This document shows, in pieces, positions 34,342-43,448 of a stretch of DNA of 64,000 nucleotides (position 1 is the stretch's first letter; each line of letters starts with the position of its first letter). A program made the translations under genes and the position numbers. Origin of the DNA: Variovorax sp. 770b2. GTDB taxonomy: Bacteria; Pseudomonadota; Gammaproteobacteria; Burkholderiales; Burkholderiaceae_C. The notes below the pieces were generated by a model. That model saw nothing but the letters and a program-made list of their open reading frames with translations, had not been told where the DNA came from and did no database searches. Location: positions 62,001 to 126,000 of the forward strand of contig NZ_FOXJ01000002.1 in assembly GCF_900115685.1 (NCBI RefSeq), written 5' to 3'.

Positions 34342-35124
34342 ATGACCATGGAATACGTGACCTATGACACGGATCGGGCGGTCTGCACCCTCACGCTGAA
34401 CCGCCCCGACAAGCGCAATGCCGTCAACGGCATCGTGGCGGCCGAGTTGCGCCAAGCCTTCGAGCGCTTCGAAGCCGACGACGCGCTGCGCGTGGCGATC
34501 CTCACCGGTGCGGGCGGCCACTTCTGCGCCGGTGCCGACCTGGGGGCCGTCGGCAACCCGGACGAGCGCAACGAGCTCGACCCCGAGGGCGGGGGCAGCG
34601 GGCCGATGGGGCCGACGCGCATGGCGTTGTCCAAGCCACTCATTGCGGCAGTGAATGGCTATGCGGTGGCCGGTGGCCTCGAACTGGCGCTGCTCGCGGA
34701 CCTGCGCGTGGCCGACGACGACGCGGTGTTCGGCGTGTTCTGCCGCCGCTGGGGCGTGCCGCTGATCGACGGTGGCACGGTGCGGCTGCCACGCATCGTG
34801 GGCATGGGGCGCGCGCTGGACATGATCCTCACCGGACGTCCGGTCTCCGCGACGGAGGCACTGGCGATGGGCCTGGTCAACCGCGTCACGCCGCCGGGCG
34901 GCGCACTCGCCGCGGCGCGGGAGCTGGCCCTGCAGATCGCCGCGTTCCCGCAGCAATGCATGCTCGCCGACCGCCGCTCCGCCTACGCGCAGTGGGACCT
35001 GCCGCTGGCCGACGCCCTGCGGCGCGAAGGCGCGCAGGGCGTGCCCATCGTCTTTGCCGAAGGCGAAGCCGGCGCCGCGCGCTTTGCCGGCGGCTCGGGG
35101 CGGCACGGCACCTTCAAGGGCTGA
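34342..35124 (+). CDS. enoyl-CoA hydratase/isomerase (crotonase) family protein
   Basis: A 260-residue crotonase. The oxyanion-hole residues sit in GGHFCAGADLGAV (about residues 60-72) and NGYAVAGGLELAL (about 109-121). RRWGVPLIDGGTVRLPRIVG is the region where hydratases carry a catalytic Glu; here the positions read Val-Pro-Leu-Ile-Asp, so a simple hydratase activity is not certain. AAGGGA supports the ATG at 34342. A CTGAGTC/GACTCAG hairpin includes the stop codon (35121-35137). The CoA substrate is unknown; control by the divergent PaaX-like protein is inferred. Confidence 0.88.
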   Translation: MTMEYVTYDTDRAVCTLTLNRPDKRNAVNGIVAAELRQAFERFEADDALRVAILTGAGGHFCAGADLGAVGNPDERNELDPEGGGSGPMGPTRMALSKPLIAAVNGYAVAGGLELALLADLRVADDDAVFGVFCRRWGVPLIDGGTVRLPRIVGMGRALDMILTGRPVSATEALAMGLVNRVTPPGGALAAARELALQIAAFPQQCMLADRRSAYAQWDLPLADALRREGAQGVPIVFAEGEAGAARFAGGSGRHGTFKG

Positions 35125-35137
35125 GTCAACGACTCAG
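35121..35137. other. hairpin spanning the crotonase stop codon
   Basis: A perfect 7-bp inverted repeat (CTGAGTC, loop AAC, GACTCAG) contains the TGA stop. There is no T-run, so it is not a standard intrinsic terminator. It may protect the 3' end in this convergent gene junction. Confidence 0.5.
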
Positions 35138-35149
35138 GGACTCAGAGAC

Positions 35150-36538
35150 TCAAGGACCGGACCGCCGCCGCAGCGCGGTGCGCAGCGCCTTCGCGAAACG
35201 TGCGTCGGCCATGGCGCCGACGTTGAAGCGCGACCAGCGCGAGACCTGCGTCGAATCGACGCTGAAGATGCGCCCCGGCGCCATCACGATCTTGCGCGGC
35301 AGCAGTTCCTTGGCAAAGGCCAGCGAGTCGGCCACGCCGGGGAGCGCCGCCCAGATGTAGAGCGACTGCGGGGTGCGCGCAAAGACCTCCGCATCGACCG
35401 AATCGAACAGCTGCAACGCCTTGCGCGTGGCCTCGCCCAGGCGCGTCTGCAGGCGGTTCAGGTGCCGCTGGTAGTGGCCCTCGCTCAGGATCACGTCGAC
35501 CGTGCGCTCGCTGTACTCCGAGCTGCTCACGTGGATCAGCGCCTTCAGGTCCGCGAGGTCGCTCGCGAGATCCGCACCGCAGGCGATGAAGCCCACGCGC
35601 AGCGCCGCGGAGAACGACTTCGAAAAGCTGCCGATGTAGATCGTGCGCTCCAGCTGGTCGAGCGCCGAGAGCCGCGGCAATGCGGTCGGCTTGAAGTCGG
35701 CCAGCGGGTCGTTCTCCACGATCAGCAGGTTGTATTTCTGCGCGAGCTGCAGCACGCGAAAGGCCTTGGCCGGCGAGATGTCGGAGCCCGTGGGGTTGTG
35801 CGCGAGCGACTGCGTGAAGAAAAGGCGCGGCCGCTCGGCGATGAGCAGCTGCTCCAGCACGTCCAGGTCGGGCCCGTCCGCCAGGCGCGGCACGGCCAGC
35901 ATCTGCGCACCCGCGAGCTTGAGCTTGCCAAAGAGCGGGTAGTAGCCCGGGTCATCGACCAGCACCTTCCCGCCGGGCGGCACGAAGTAGCGGATGACGA
36001 TGTCCATCGCCTCGTTGGCGCCGTGCGTGAGCACGATCTGCCGCGGCTCCGCGCCGATGCCGAAGTCCGCGAGCTTGCGCACGAGGTGGTCGCGCAGCGG
36101 CGCATAGCCGAAGCGGCTGCCGTAGCGGAACAGCGCGCCGAGCCCCGTGCGGACGACCTTGGGGTGGTATTTGTCCAGGCGCACATCGGCGAGCCATTCG
36201 ACGGGCGGAAAGCCATCGCCCACCGCGACCGCATCGGGCTGCGTCTTGAGTTGCTCCCGCATGAGCCACACGATGTCCATCGCGCGGCCGAGGCTCCCCG
36301 CGTCTTCCTCGGGCGGCTTGGGGCTGGACTGCGCGAGCACGAAGTAGCCCGAACCGCGCCGCGGCTCGACAAGGCCGCGCGACACCAGCAGCTCGAACGC
36401 GGCCACCACGGTGTTCTTGGCATAGCCATGCAACTGCGCCAGTTCACGAAGGGACGGCAGCTTGTCGCCGGCCTTGTAGGCGCCGCTCGCGATCTGGCGC
36501 GCGAGGGTGTCGGCGAGCGAATCGGCGATCGTGGTCAT
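35150..36538 (-). CDS. MocR-type GntR/aminotransferase transcriptional regulator
   Basis: A 462-residue MocR-family protein. The GntR winged helix covers about residues 5-70 (AGDKLPSLRELAQLHGYAKNTVVAAFELLVSRGLVEPRRGSGYFV). A fold-type I aminotransferase-like domain follows, with HNPTGSDIS, ENDPLADF and the PLP-Lys motif GSFSKSFSAALRVGF. The ATG at 36538 is chosen since upstream in-frame codons would cover the promoter. It is divergent from the HMG-CoA reductase gene with 137 bases between. Direct repeats in that gap are the likely operator. Confidence 0.9.
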   Translation of the reverse strand: MTTIADSLADTLARQIASGAYKAGDKLPSLRELAQLHGYAKNTVVAAFELLVSRGLVEPRRGSGYFVLAQSSPKPPEEDAGSLGRAMDIVWLMREQLKTQPDAVAVGDGFPPVEWLADVRLDKYHPKVVRTGLGALFRYGSRFGYAPLRDHLVRKLADFGIGAEPRQIVLTHGANEAMDIVIRYFVPPGGKVLVDDPGYYPLFGKLKLAGAQMLAVPRLADGPDLDVLEQLLIAERPRLFFTQSLAHNPTGSDISPAKAFRVLQLAQKYNLLIVENDPLADFKPTALPRLSALDQLERTIYIGSFSKSFSAALRVGFIACGADLASDLADLKALIHVSSSEYSERTVDVILSEGHYQRHLNRLQTRLGEATRKALQLFDSVDAEVFARTPQSLYIWAALPGVADSLAFAKELLPRKIVMAPGRIFSVDSTQVSRWSRFNVGAMADARFAKALRTALRRRSGP

Positions 36539-36545
36539 GGGCCGA

Positions 36546-36624
36546 GACTGTGACACAGCGAACCGCTGCGGCGCACCACTGTCCGCACTGTCCCGCCAAA
36601 CTGTGCCTTCCGCTGGCGGTACAG
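36546..36624. promoter_or_regulatory. repeat cluster in the mocR/HMG-CoA reductase divergent region
   Basis: CACTGTCC occurs at 36577-36584 and again at 36586-36593, and ACTGTGCC follows at 36600-36607. TGGCGGTACAG (36614-36624) is an inverted near-copy of CTGTCCCGCCA (36588-36598). MocR regulators typically bind tandem direct repeats near the divergent promoter, so this is the probable operator. Confidence 0.6.
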
Positions 36625-36675
36625 CCGGCCTAAATTGCCTGCTCCCGAATTCATCTTCCGAAGAGACACGCAACG

Positions 36676-37962
36676 ATGGTCGCCGACTCCCGCATTCCCA
36701 ATTTCCGCGCGTTGACACCCGCACAGCGCTTTGCCCATATCGCCGAGGCCGCATCGCTCACCGACGACGAGGTGGCGTTGCTCGCCCGGCCCGGGGCCCT
36801 CAGCGTGGAGCGCGCCAACGGCATGGTCGAGAACGTGATCGGCACCTTCGAGCTGCCGCTGGGCGTGGCCGGCAACTTCACCGTGAACGGGCGTGACTAC
36901 CTCGTGCCGATGGCGGTGGAAGAGCCTTCGGTGGTCGCAGCCGCATCGTTCATGGCCAAGCTGGCGCGCGAGGGCGGCGGCTTCGAGGCCTCGAGCACCG
37001 GGCCGCTGATGCGCGCGCAGGTGCAGGTGATCGGCATCACCGACCCCTACGGTGCGCGGCTCGCGCTGCTGCGTGCGCGCGAAGAAATCCTGGCCGTGGC
37101 GAACAGCCGCGACAAGGTGCTGATCGGCCTGGGCGGCGGCTGCCGCGACATCGAGGTGCATGTGTTCGGCGACACGCCGCGCGGCGCGATGGTGGTGATG
37201 CACCTCATCGTCGACGTGCGCGATGCCATGGGCGCGAACACCGTCAACACCATGGCCGAGGCGGTGTCGCCGCTGGTCGAAAAGCTCACGGGCGGCACGG
37301 TGCGCCTGCGCATCCTGTCGAACCTGGCGGACCTGCGGCTGGCGCGCGCCCGCGTGCGGCTGGCGCCCGCGGTGCTGGCCACGCGCGAGCGCAGCGGCGA
37401 GGAAGTGGTCGAGGGCGTGATCGATGCGTACACCTTCGCGGCCATCGACCCCTACCGCGCGGCGACGCACAACAAGGGCATCATGAACGGCGTCGATCCG
37501 GTGATCGTCGCGACCGGCAACGACTGGCGCGCGGTGGAAGCCGGCGCGCATGCCTATGCCTGCCGCAGCGGGCGCTACACCTCGCTCACCACGTGGGAGA
37601 AGGACGCGACGGGCGCGCTGGTCGGCACCATCGAGATGCCGATGCCGGTGGGCCTGGTCGGCGGCGCGACGAAGACGCATCCGCTCGCGCGGCTCGCCTT
37701 GAAGATCCTCGATGTGAAGTCGGCGCAAGAGCTCGGCGAAGTCGCGGTGGCCGTGGGCCTCGCGCAGAACCTGGGCGCCCTGCGCGCGCTCGCCACCGAA
37801 GGCATCCAGCGCGGCCACATGGCGCTGCACGCCCGCAACATCGCGCTGGTCGCGGGCGCCACCGGCGACGAGATCGACAGCATCGCCAAACAGATGGCCG
37901 CGGAGCACGACGTGCGCACCGACCGCGCGGTGGCGCTGCTCGAAGCGCTGCGCAAGAAGTAA
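36676..37962 (+). CDS. mvaA: hydroxymethylglutaryl-CoA reductase, class II degradative
   Basis: A 428-residue class II HMG-CoA reductase like that of Pseudomonas mevalonii. Class II enzymes of that type work catabolically, oxidising mevalonate with NAD+ and CoA to HMG-CoA. The catalytic residues are recognisable: Glu83 in [15 protein letters not shown], Lys in [10 protein letters not shown], Asp in [14 protein letters not shown] and His in [14 protein letters not shown]-CoA lyase is not in the window. It is divergent from the MocR regulator and followed by two transporter genes, so it is probably part of a mevalonate uptake and degradation unit. Confidence 0.93.
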   Translation: MVADSRIPNFRALTPAQRFAHIAEAASLTDDEVALLARPGALSVERANGMVENVIGTFELPLGVAGNFTVNGRDYLVPMAVEEPSVVAAASFMAKLAREGGGFEASSTGPLMRAQVQVIGITDPYGARLALLRAREEILAVANSRDKVLIGLGGGCRDIEVHVFGDTPRGAMVVMHLIVDVRDAMGANTVNTMAEAVSPLVEKLTGGTVRLRILSNLADLRLARARVRLAPAVLATRERSGEEVVEGVIDAYTFAAIDPYRAATHNKGIMNGVDPVIVATGNDWRAVEAGAHAYACRSGRYTSLTTWEKDATGALVGTIEMPMPVGLVGGATKTHPLARLALKILDVKSAQELGEVAVAVGLAQNLGALRALATEGIQRGHMALHARNIALVAGATGDEIDSIAKQMAAEHDVRTDRAVALLEALRKK

Positions 37963-38059
37963 GCAGGCAAGGCGGGAGCGCCCCGCAGACGGACCGCGGC
38001 CGAAACCGCGGCGGCCGCGCAGGCGGCCGTTACATAACCAAAGACGGAGACATCAGGAA

Positions 38060-38512
38060 ATGAACGCAGATAGTGCAACGCCCGCCCGTTGGCGGCTGGT
38101 GGAGATATGGGGCGACACCGCCGACCTGGGCCACCTCGCGTGGTCGATCGTCATCGGCGTCGCCGTGAGCCTCACGGGCTATCTCGTGGCAAGCCGCGTG
38201 CTCGCAAGCGCCGTGAGCACGCCCGAGCTGGCGCGCGCCTACGCGATGCTCGCGGGCCTCGGTGGCTGCGTCGTCTCGGGCGTGATCTGCGCCAAGCTCT
38301 TCGCACCGAAGCGCGAGGTGGTCGAGGGCACGGACCCCGATCCGCGCTGGCGCGAAGAAGTGCTGGCCGAGCTGGCCGGCGAGCACGGCGACCTGGGCTC
38401 GGTGGACGACCTGCCGCCGTCGGTGGTGCGCGAGATGAAGGAGCTCGAAATCTACGACCTGTTCGCGTCGTACAAGCCCCGCGCTCGCAGCGCTGAAGGA
38501 GCCGCACCGTGA
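38060..38512 (+). CDS. small membrane protein paired with a TctA-type permease
   Basis: A 150-residue protein with two predicted membrane segments, about residues 26-48 (LAWSIVIGVAVSLTGYLVASRVL) and 58-81 (ARAYAMLAGLGGCVVSGVICAKLF). A charged cytoplasmic tail of about 65 residues follows. It occupies the place of TctB but has two segments rather than the usual four, and I see no TctB motif. It overlaps the TctA gene by four bases, which supports a subunit role. The 97-base gap upstream holds a GC-rich hairpin (CCGCGG arms at 37994 and 38006). Confidence 0.75.
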   Translation: MNADSATPARWRLVEIWGDTADLGHLAWSIVIGVAVSLTGYLVASRVLASAVSTPELARAYAMLAGLGGCVVSGVICAKLFAPKREVVEGTDPDPRWREEVLAELAGEHGDLGSVDDLPPSVVREMKELEIYDLFASYKPRARSAEGAAP

Positions 38513-39897
38513 TCGAAGCCGCACTCCTGAACCAGATCCTCGTGGCCACGGGCATGGGCCTGGTGGGCGCCATCGTGTTCGCGGCCATCGGCCTCGTCTC
38601 GGGCACTGACGAAACCACCACGCTCGCGCCGCTCACGCTGCTCGTGGTGCTGCTGGGCGTGCCGCCCGAAGGCGTGTTCACCTTCTTCCTGGCGGCCGCC
38701 GTCGCCAAGCACATGACGCACGCGGTGCCCACCGCGCTCCTGGGCATTCCGGGCGACACCATGGCCACGCCGCTGCTGCAGGACGCCAACGTGCTGCGCA
38801 ACCTGGGCGTTCCGCACATCGCGCTGCGCAAGATGGTGTCGGGCGCGATCATCGCGGCCTTCATCGCCGTGCCGCTGGCCGTGCTGTTCGCGGTGCTGCT
38901 GGCGCCCTACGGCGCGGCCATCACCAAGGCGGCGCCGTGGATCTTCGTGGTGGCGGCCGTGGCCATTGCGTACTTCTCCAGCGGACGCTGGGCCTCGGTG
39001 GCCACGCTGGTGCCGTTCGTGATGGTGATCGTGGCGCTGCAGGCGCTCACCGGCAAGTACGGCGTGAAGCTCAGCATCAGCTACTTCCTGGGCATTGCCA
39101 TCGGGCCGCTGGTGGCCGACCTGTTCTCGGTGATCTCGCCTGCGGCGCGTGCGCGCATGAAGCGCGAGAAGGTCCGCACCTTCTCGCTCGCGCCCGACGT
39201 GAAGGGCTGGACGGGCTACTTCCCGAATCCGTTCAAGGTGCTCGACCGCACGCAGGTGAAATGGACCCTCGCGACCGCCACGATCTCCAGCGCCACCTTC
39301 GTGTTCAGCCCGGTCGCGATGACGGTGGTGCTGGGCGAGCTGGTGGGCTCGCGCATCAAGCATGCGTACCACCGCCTCACCACCACGCTGGCCGCACGCA
39401 ACGGCGTGACCGAGGCCACCTACATCGCCGAGGCGCTGATCCCGCTGATCGCCATCGGCCTGCCGCTGAGCCCGGTGGCAGCGGGCCCTGCCGCACCGCT
39501 CTTCAACGCACCGCCGGTGTACACCATCGACTCGGCCACCGGACAGACGCACAACCTGCACAACCTCTTGAACCACTGGGAATTCCTGGGCTACGGCATG
39601 CTGGCCGTGGTGCTCGCGGCGCTGGTGGCCTATCCGTTCACCATGAACTTCGCGCGCCGCGCGGCGCTGTTCGTCTCGCGCAAGGTGAGCCACGAGGCGA
39701 TCATCGCGACCTTCGTCGGATTGATCGTGGTGATCAGCGTGTGGGAAGGCCAGCTGCTCGGCCTGCTGGTGATCCTCACGATGGGCCTGCTGGGCGGCCT
39801 GCTGTCGCGCGCCATCGGGTTCAACACCGGCGTGCAGTTCATGGGCTACTACACGGCGGTGCTGACGGTGCCGGCGGTGATCAAGGCGTTTTCGTAG
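38509..39897 (+). CDS. tripartite tricarboxylate transporter permease, TctA family
   Basis: A 462-residue membrane protein of the TctA family with about eleven hydrophobic segments. Recognisable regions are MGLVGAIVFAAIGLVSGTDETTTLAPLTLLV, HAVPTALLGIPGDTMATPLLQD and GVTEATYIAEALIPLIAIGLPLSPVAAGPAAPLF. TctA permeases take up carboxylates with the help of a periplasmic TctC receptor. None is encoded next to it; a lone TctC lies about 9 kb downstream. Position after the HMG-CoA reductase suggests mevalonate as the substrate. Confidence 0.88.
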   Translation: MIEAALLNQILVATGMGLVGAIVFAAIGLVSGTDETTTLAPLTLLVVLLGVPPEGVFTFFLAAAVAKHMTHAVPTALLGIPGDTMATPLLQDANVLRNLGVPHIALRKMVSGAIIAAFIAVPLAVLFAVLLAPYGAAITKAAPWIFVVAAVAIAYFSSGRWASVATLVPFVMVIVALQALTGKYGVKLSISYFLGIAIGPLVADLFSVISPAARARMKREKVRTFSLAPDVKGWTGYFPNPFKVLDRTQVKWTLATATISSATFVFSPVAMTVVLGELVGSRIKHAYHRLTTTLAARNGVTEATYIAEALIPLIAIGLPLSPVAAGPAAPLFNAPPVYTIDSATGQTHNLHNLLNHWEFLGYGMLAVVLAALVAYPFTMNFARRAALFVSRKVSHEAIIATFVGLIVVISVWEGQLLGLLVILTMGLLGGLLSRAIGFNTGVQFMGYYTAVLTVPAVIKAFS

Positions 39898-39911
39898 TCC
39901 TGGTCTGGCGT

Positions 39912-40169
39912 GTTCAGGGCGACGATCACGCCGACGGGGTACCTTGCTCCGCGAATGTCCCCCGGGCTTCGCCCTCCTCCTTGATTTCGCTGCGCAAGGC
40001 ACCCCATCGGCGCGCTCGTTTTCAGAGCAGTCGTTGATCGGCGATACACCAATAGCGTGCCCAAGTGCGCAGGGCATCGGGTGCTCCCCGCAGCGAAATA
40101 AAGGAGGCGCCGAAGGCTGGGGACATTCGCGGAGGGGAGCACCCGGTGGCCTGTGCACACGCCCTGAAG
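39912..40169 (-). repeat. compound dispersed repeat, copy 1
   Basis: Read on the minus strand the element starts TTCAGGGCGTGTGCACAGG and contains two inverted modules. Each has a core with GCGAATGTCCC, CTCCT and TTTCGCTGCG, in opposite orientation around a spacer of about 90 bp. The same element, including a recognisable spacer (GCCGATCA, then TGCTCT), occurs on the + strand at 63774-64000. It fills most of the 294-base gap before the ABC exporter gene; no gene is visible in it. Confidence 0.85.
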
Positions 40170-40191
40170 ACTGCCGTCGCATACTGGCGCG

Positions 40192-42000
40192 ATGCACATC
40201 CTCTGGACCTACCTGAGGCCGCACGCGCGCCTCGCACTGCTCGCTCTCTTGCTGGCGGGCATCAGCCAGGTGTTGGCGCTGGTCGACCCGATCATCTTCG
40301 GCAAGATCATCGACCGGTACGCCATTCACCGCGATGGCAAGACCGAAGAAGAACTGGTCTCCGGCGTGCTGCGCCTGCTGGCGCTCGCGGTGGGCGTGGC
40401 GATCGCGTCGCGGCTTGCGAAGGCGCTGCAGGAATACATCACGCGGCTGGTGGTGCAGAAGTTCGGCACGCAGATCTTCAACGACGGCCTGCGGCAAGTG
40501 CTGCGCCTGAAGTTCCCCGAGTTCGAGGACCTGCGCAGCGGCGAGACGCTCTCGATGCTGCAGAAGGTGCGCGCGGACAGCGAGCGCTTCATCAACGCCT
40601 TCATCAACACCGCGTTCGCGGCCATCGTGGGCATCGCCTTTCTGGTCTGGTACGCGGTGACCAAGCACTGGCTGCTGGTGCCGGTGTTCCTGATCGGCGT
40701 GCTGGTGCTGGGCGGGCTCACCGGCCTCTTGAGCCGCGAGATCAAGAGCCAGCAGCGCTCGATCACGCGCGAGACGAATCGCAACTCGGGCTTCATCACC
40801 GAGTCGCTGCGCAACATCGAACTCATCAAGAGCCTGGGCCTGACCTTTCCGGAGATACGGCGGCTGCAGGCGCAGACCACGCGCATCTTCGCGCTGGAGA
40901 TGCAGAAAGTGAAGCGCATCCGGCTCTTGTCGTTCTTGCAGGGCACGACGCTGAGCCTCTTGAAGCTGGCGGTGCTGTTCGCGCTCTTGTGGCTGATCTT
41001 TCGCGACGTGCTGAGCACGGGCGAGCTGATCGCGATGCAGTTCATCTCGGTGGCGATCTTTGCGCCGCTGCAGGAGTTGGGCAACATCATCCTGGCCTGG
41101 CGCGAGGCCGAGGCGTCGCTGTTGAACTTCGAGGCGCTGATGCAGAAACCGATCGAGCGGCGGCCCGAGTCGCCGATCAGCATCGGGCCGGTCACGCACC
41201 TGCGGTTTGCGGACGTGAGCTTTCGCCACAAGGGCGCGACGGACAACGCGCTGGACGACGTGTCGTTCGAGGCGGGGCTCGGAGACACCATCGCCTTCGT
41301 CGGCCCTTCGGGATCGGGCAAGTCGACACTCGTGAAACTGCTGGTGGGCCTGTACACGCCCGCGAGCGGCGAGGTGTTCTACAACGACATCTCCACGCGC
41401 GACCTGCGCTACAACCAGGCACGCCGGCAGATCGGCTTCGTGACGCAGGAGACGCACCTCTTCGCGGGCACGATCCGCGAGAACCTGCAGCTGGTGAAGC
41501 CCGATGCCACTGACGAAGAGATCCTCGAAGCCATGCGGCAGGCCTCGTGCGCGTACCTGGCCGAGAAGTCGCCCGAGGGCCTGGACACGCCCATCGGCGA
41601 GCGCGGCATGAAGCTCTCGGGCGGCGAGAAGCAGCGGCTGTCGATCGCGCGGGCGCTGGTGCGGGCGCCGCGCCTTCTGATCTTCGACGAGGCCACCTCG
41701 GCGCTCGACTCGCTGACCGAAGAGCAGATCACCGCCACGGTGCGCGAGATTTCGGCGCGCAGCACGCAGATCACCATCCTCATCGCGCACCGGCTCTCCA
41801 CGATCATGCATGCGGGCACGATCCACGTGCTGGAAAAAGGCCGCATCGTCGAGAGCGGCACGCATGCGGCGCTGCTCGAAGGCAAGGGGCTGTACTACGC
41901 GATGTGGCGCCAGCAGATTGGCGAGCGGCCGGTGCCGCGCACGCAGGAAGCCCAAGCGGTTGCGGCGACCGAGCCGCCTGGCGAGGCCGACCGCGCCTGA
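40192..42000 (+). CDS. ABC transporter, fused permease-ATPase (exporter type)
   Basis: A 602-residue half-transporter. An N-terminal membrane domain has about six segments (residues 1-310) and a C-terminal ATPase follows. The ATPase has Walker A GPSGSGKST (about residues 370-378), the Q-loop GFVTQETHLFAGTIREN, the signature LSGGEKQRLS, Walker B LLIFDEATSALDS and the switch His in LIAHRLST. It should act as a homodimer. The gene stands alone after the repeat-filled gap. Lipid, peptide or drug export cannot be distinguished from the sequence. Confidence 0.92.
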   Translation: MHILWTYLRPHARLALLALLLAGISQVLALVDPIIFGKIIDRYAIHRDGKTEEELVSGVLRLLALAVGVAIASRLAKALQEYITRLVVQKFGTQIFNDGLRQVLRLKFPEFEDLRSGETLSMLQKVRADSERFINAFINTAFAAIVGIAFLVWYAVTKHWLLVPVFLIGVLVLGGLTGLLSREIKSQQRSITRETNRNSGFITESLRNIELIKSLGLTFPEIRRLQAQTTRIFALEMQKVKRIRLLSFLQGTTLSLLKLAVLFALLWLIFRDVLSTGELIAMQFISVAIFAPLQELGNIILAWREAEASLLNFEALMQKPIERRPESPISIGPVTHLRFADVSFRHKGATDNALDDVSFEAGLGDTIAFVGPSGSGKSTLVKLLVGLYTPASGEVFYNDISTRDLRYNQARRQIGFVTQETHLFAGTIRENLQLVKPDATDEEILEAMRQASCAYLAEKSPEGLDTPIGERGMKLSGGEKQRLSIARALVRAPRLLIFDEATSALDSLTEEQITATVREISARSTQITILIAHRLSTIMHAGTIHVLEKGRIVESGTHAALLEGKGLYYAMWRQQIGERPVPRTQEAQAVAATEPPGEADRA

Positions 42001-42020
42001 CTGCGCCTGACCGTGGCCGA

Positions 42021-43364
42021 TCAACGCTGCGATGCCGGCGGCTTGCGCGGCTTGGGCGCCGGCTTCTTCTCGGGCTCGCCGCCGCCGAACAGCTTTTCGA
42101 CCTGCTGCCCCACGCGCGCGCCGATGGCCGTGCCCACGCCCGGCAGCACCGCGCTGCCGACCGCCGCGCCCGCGAGCGCGCCGCCGGTCAGCGACACCTC
42201 GGGATCGCTCACGCTGCCGCCGATCTTCAGCGGCACGCCGACCACGCCGTCGACCAGGTCCACCGCGATGTCGCCCTCCATCTTGCGGTTGAACAGCCGC
42301 AGGTTGCCGCTCGCGGTGAGCACGCCCGAGCGCGCCTTGAGGTTGGTGTAGCGCATCACGATGCCGTCCTCGGTGCCCTGGGTGTCCAGCGTGCCGGTGA
42401 GCTCGTCCAGCGGCGTGGTGCCACCGCGGCTGATGCCGGCGGTGCTCACGGCCTTGGCGATGTCCAGCCTGGTGAGCGTGGCCGGCTGGACCGAGAAGGT
42501 GGTGCGGGTGTGCAGGCTGCGCATCAGCGCGCCCAACTCGTTGGCCTCGTCGGCCTCCGCCACGAGCGTGGAGTGGCCGTTGACCTTGCCCGCCACCGAG
42601 GTGCGGCGCCCGAAGGCCTGCACCAGGCCCTCGATGTCGACCTGGCGCGGATCGAGCTCGGCCGACAGGCGCAGCTTGCCGTCGGCCGGCGTCTCGAACA
42701 GCGTGACGCCGTTCCACGTGCCGCCGCCCACGTCGATGCGGGTGCGCCAGCGGTCCTGCCCGGCTTCGCGGTCCAGGCGCAGGCGCGCGAGCGGCGTCGC
42801 ACCTGCGCGCTCCACGCGGGCCTGGCGCGGGCGCCAGTGGGTGTCGAAGGCGATCTCGCCGTCGTAGGCGAGCGCGATGTCGCGCCGGTCGATCCAGACC
42901 ACGTCGCGCCAGCGCACCTGTTCCAGCGGAATGGGCGCGAGCGTCCAGGGCGCGGGCAGCGCGATGACATTGCCGCCTTCGTGGGGCTTGGGGCCCTTGC
43001 CGCGGAAGGCGCGCACCGACTCGCGCGGCAGCACCAGGCTCTCGATCTCCAGCTCGTCCACGGCGATGACGCGGTGCAGCAGTTCCGAGAGCTTGAGCTG
43101 CGCCGTGACGCGGCGCAGGGTGACCGGGCGCGGCTGGTCGGTGGCGATATCGGAGAGCACGAGCACCGGCGTCGGCAGCAGGGCCCAATGGGCGCCGCCG
43201 ATCTTGAGGCCGACGCCGAAGCGTTTTTCGAAGCCCTCGGATATACGGGCCGCCACCTCCTCGTCGCTCGGCAACCGCGAGCTCACGAACCACACCAGCG
43301 CGCCGATGCCGATCAGCAAGACTGCAGCGATGCCGATGAGCCAGCGTCGGAGGGGGTGCTTCAT
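42021..43364 (-). CDS. AsmA-like inner-membrane-anchored protein
   Basis: A 447-residue protein with one N-terminal membrane anchor (RWLIGIAAVLLIGIGALVWFV, about residues 7-27) and a large periplasmic beta-rich region of the AsmA type. The region contains repeated patterns such as VTLRRVTAQLKLSELLH near the start and MEGDIAVDLVDGVVGVPLKIGGSVSDPEVSLTGG near the end. A Gly/Ala-rich hydrophobic stretch (GALAGAAVGSAVLPGVGTAIGARVG) and a Lys/Pro tail follow. AsmA relatives are linked to outer-membrane lipid transport. It is convergent with the ABC exporter gene. Confidence 0.82.
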   Translation of the reverse strand: MKHPLRRWLIGIAAVLLIGIGALVWFVSSRLPSDEEVAARISEGFEKRFGVGLKIGGAHWALLPTPVLVLSDIATDQPRPVTLRRVTAQLKLSELLHRVIAVDELEIESLVLPRESVRAFRGKGPKPHEGGNVIALPAPWTLAPIPLEQVRWRDVVWIDRRDIALAYDGEIAFDTHWRPRQARVERAGATPLARLRLDREAGQDRWRTRIDVGGGTWNGVTLFETPADGKLRLSAELDPRQVDIEGLVQAFGRRTSVAGKVNGHSTLVAEADEANELGALMRSLHTRTTFSVQPATLTRLDIAKAVSTAGISRGGTTPLDELTGTLDTQGTEDGIVMRYTNLKARSGVLTASGNLRLFNRKMEGDIAVDLVDGVVGVPLKIGGSVSDPEVSLTGGALAGAAVGSAVLPGVGTAIGARVGQQVEKLFGGGEPEKKPAPKPRKPPASQR

Positions 43365-43448
43365 CGGTCCAACTTAGCACGCAAAGGCGACTGTGGTTGT
43401 CAGCCACCGTCGCTATAGTTTCCGAAACCCTGTCCCCGAAAGAACCGA

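Noticed and set aside
34342..35124. Assignment of the crotonase as paaF or paaG
   Set aside because: No other phenylacetate gene is present, and the region around the usual catalytic Glu is different.
38452..43407. A 1651-codon open frame on the minus strand
   Set aside because: It runs antisense through the TctA and ABC exporter genes and out of frame with the AsmA-like gene, and its composition (Arg, His, Gln, Ala) is that of a GC-rich shadow frame. The genes it overlaps have clear family motifs.
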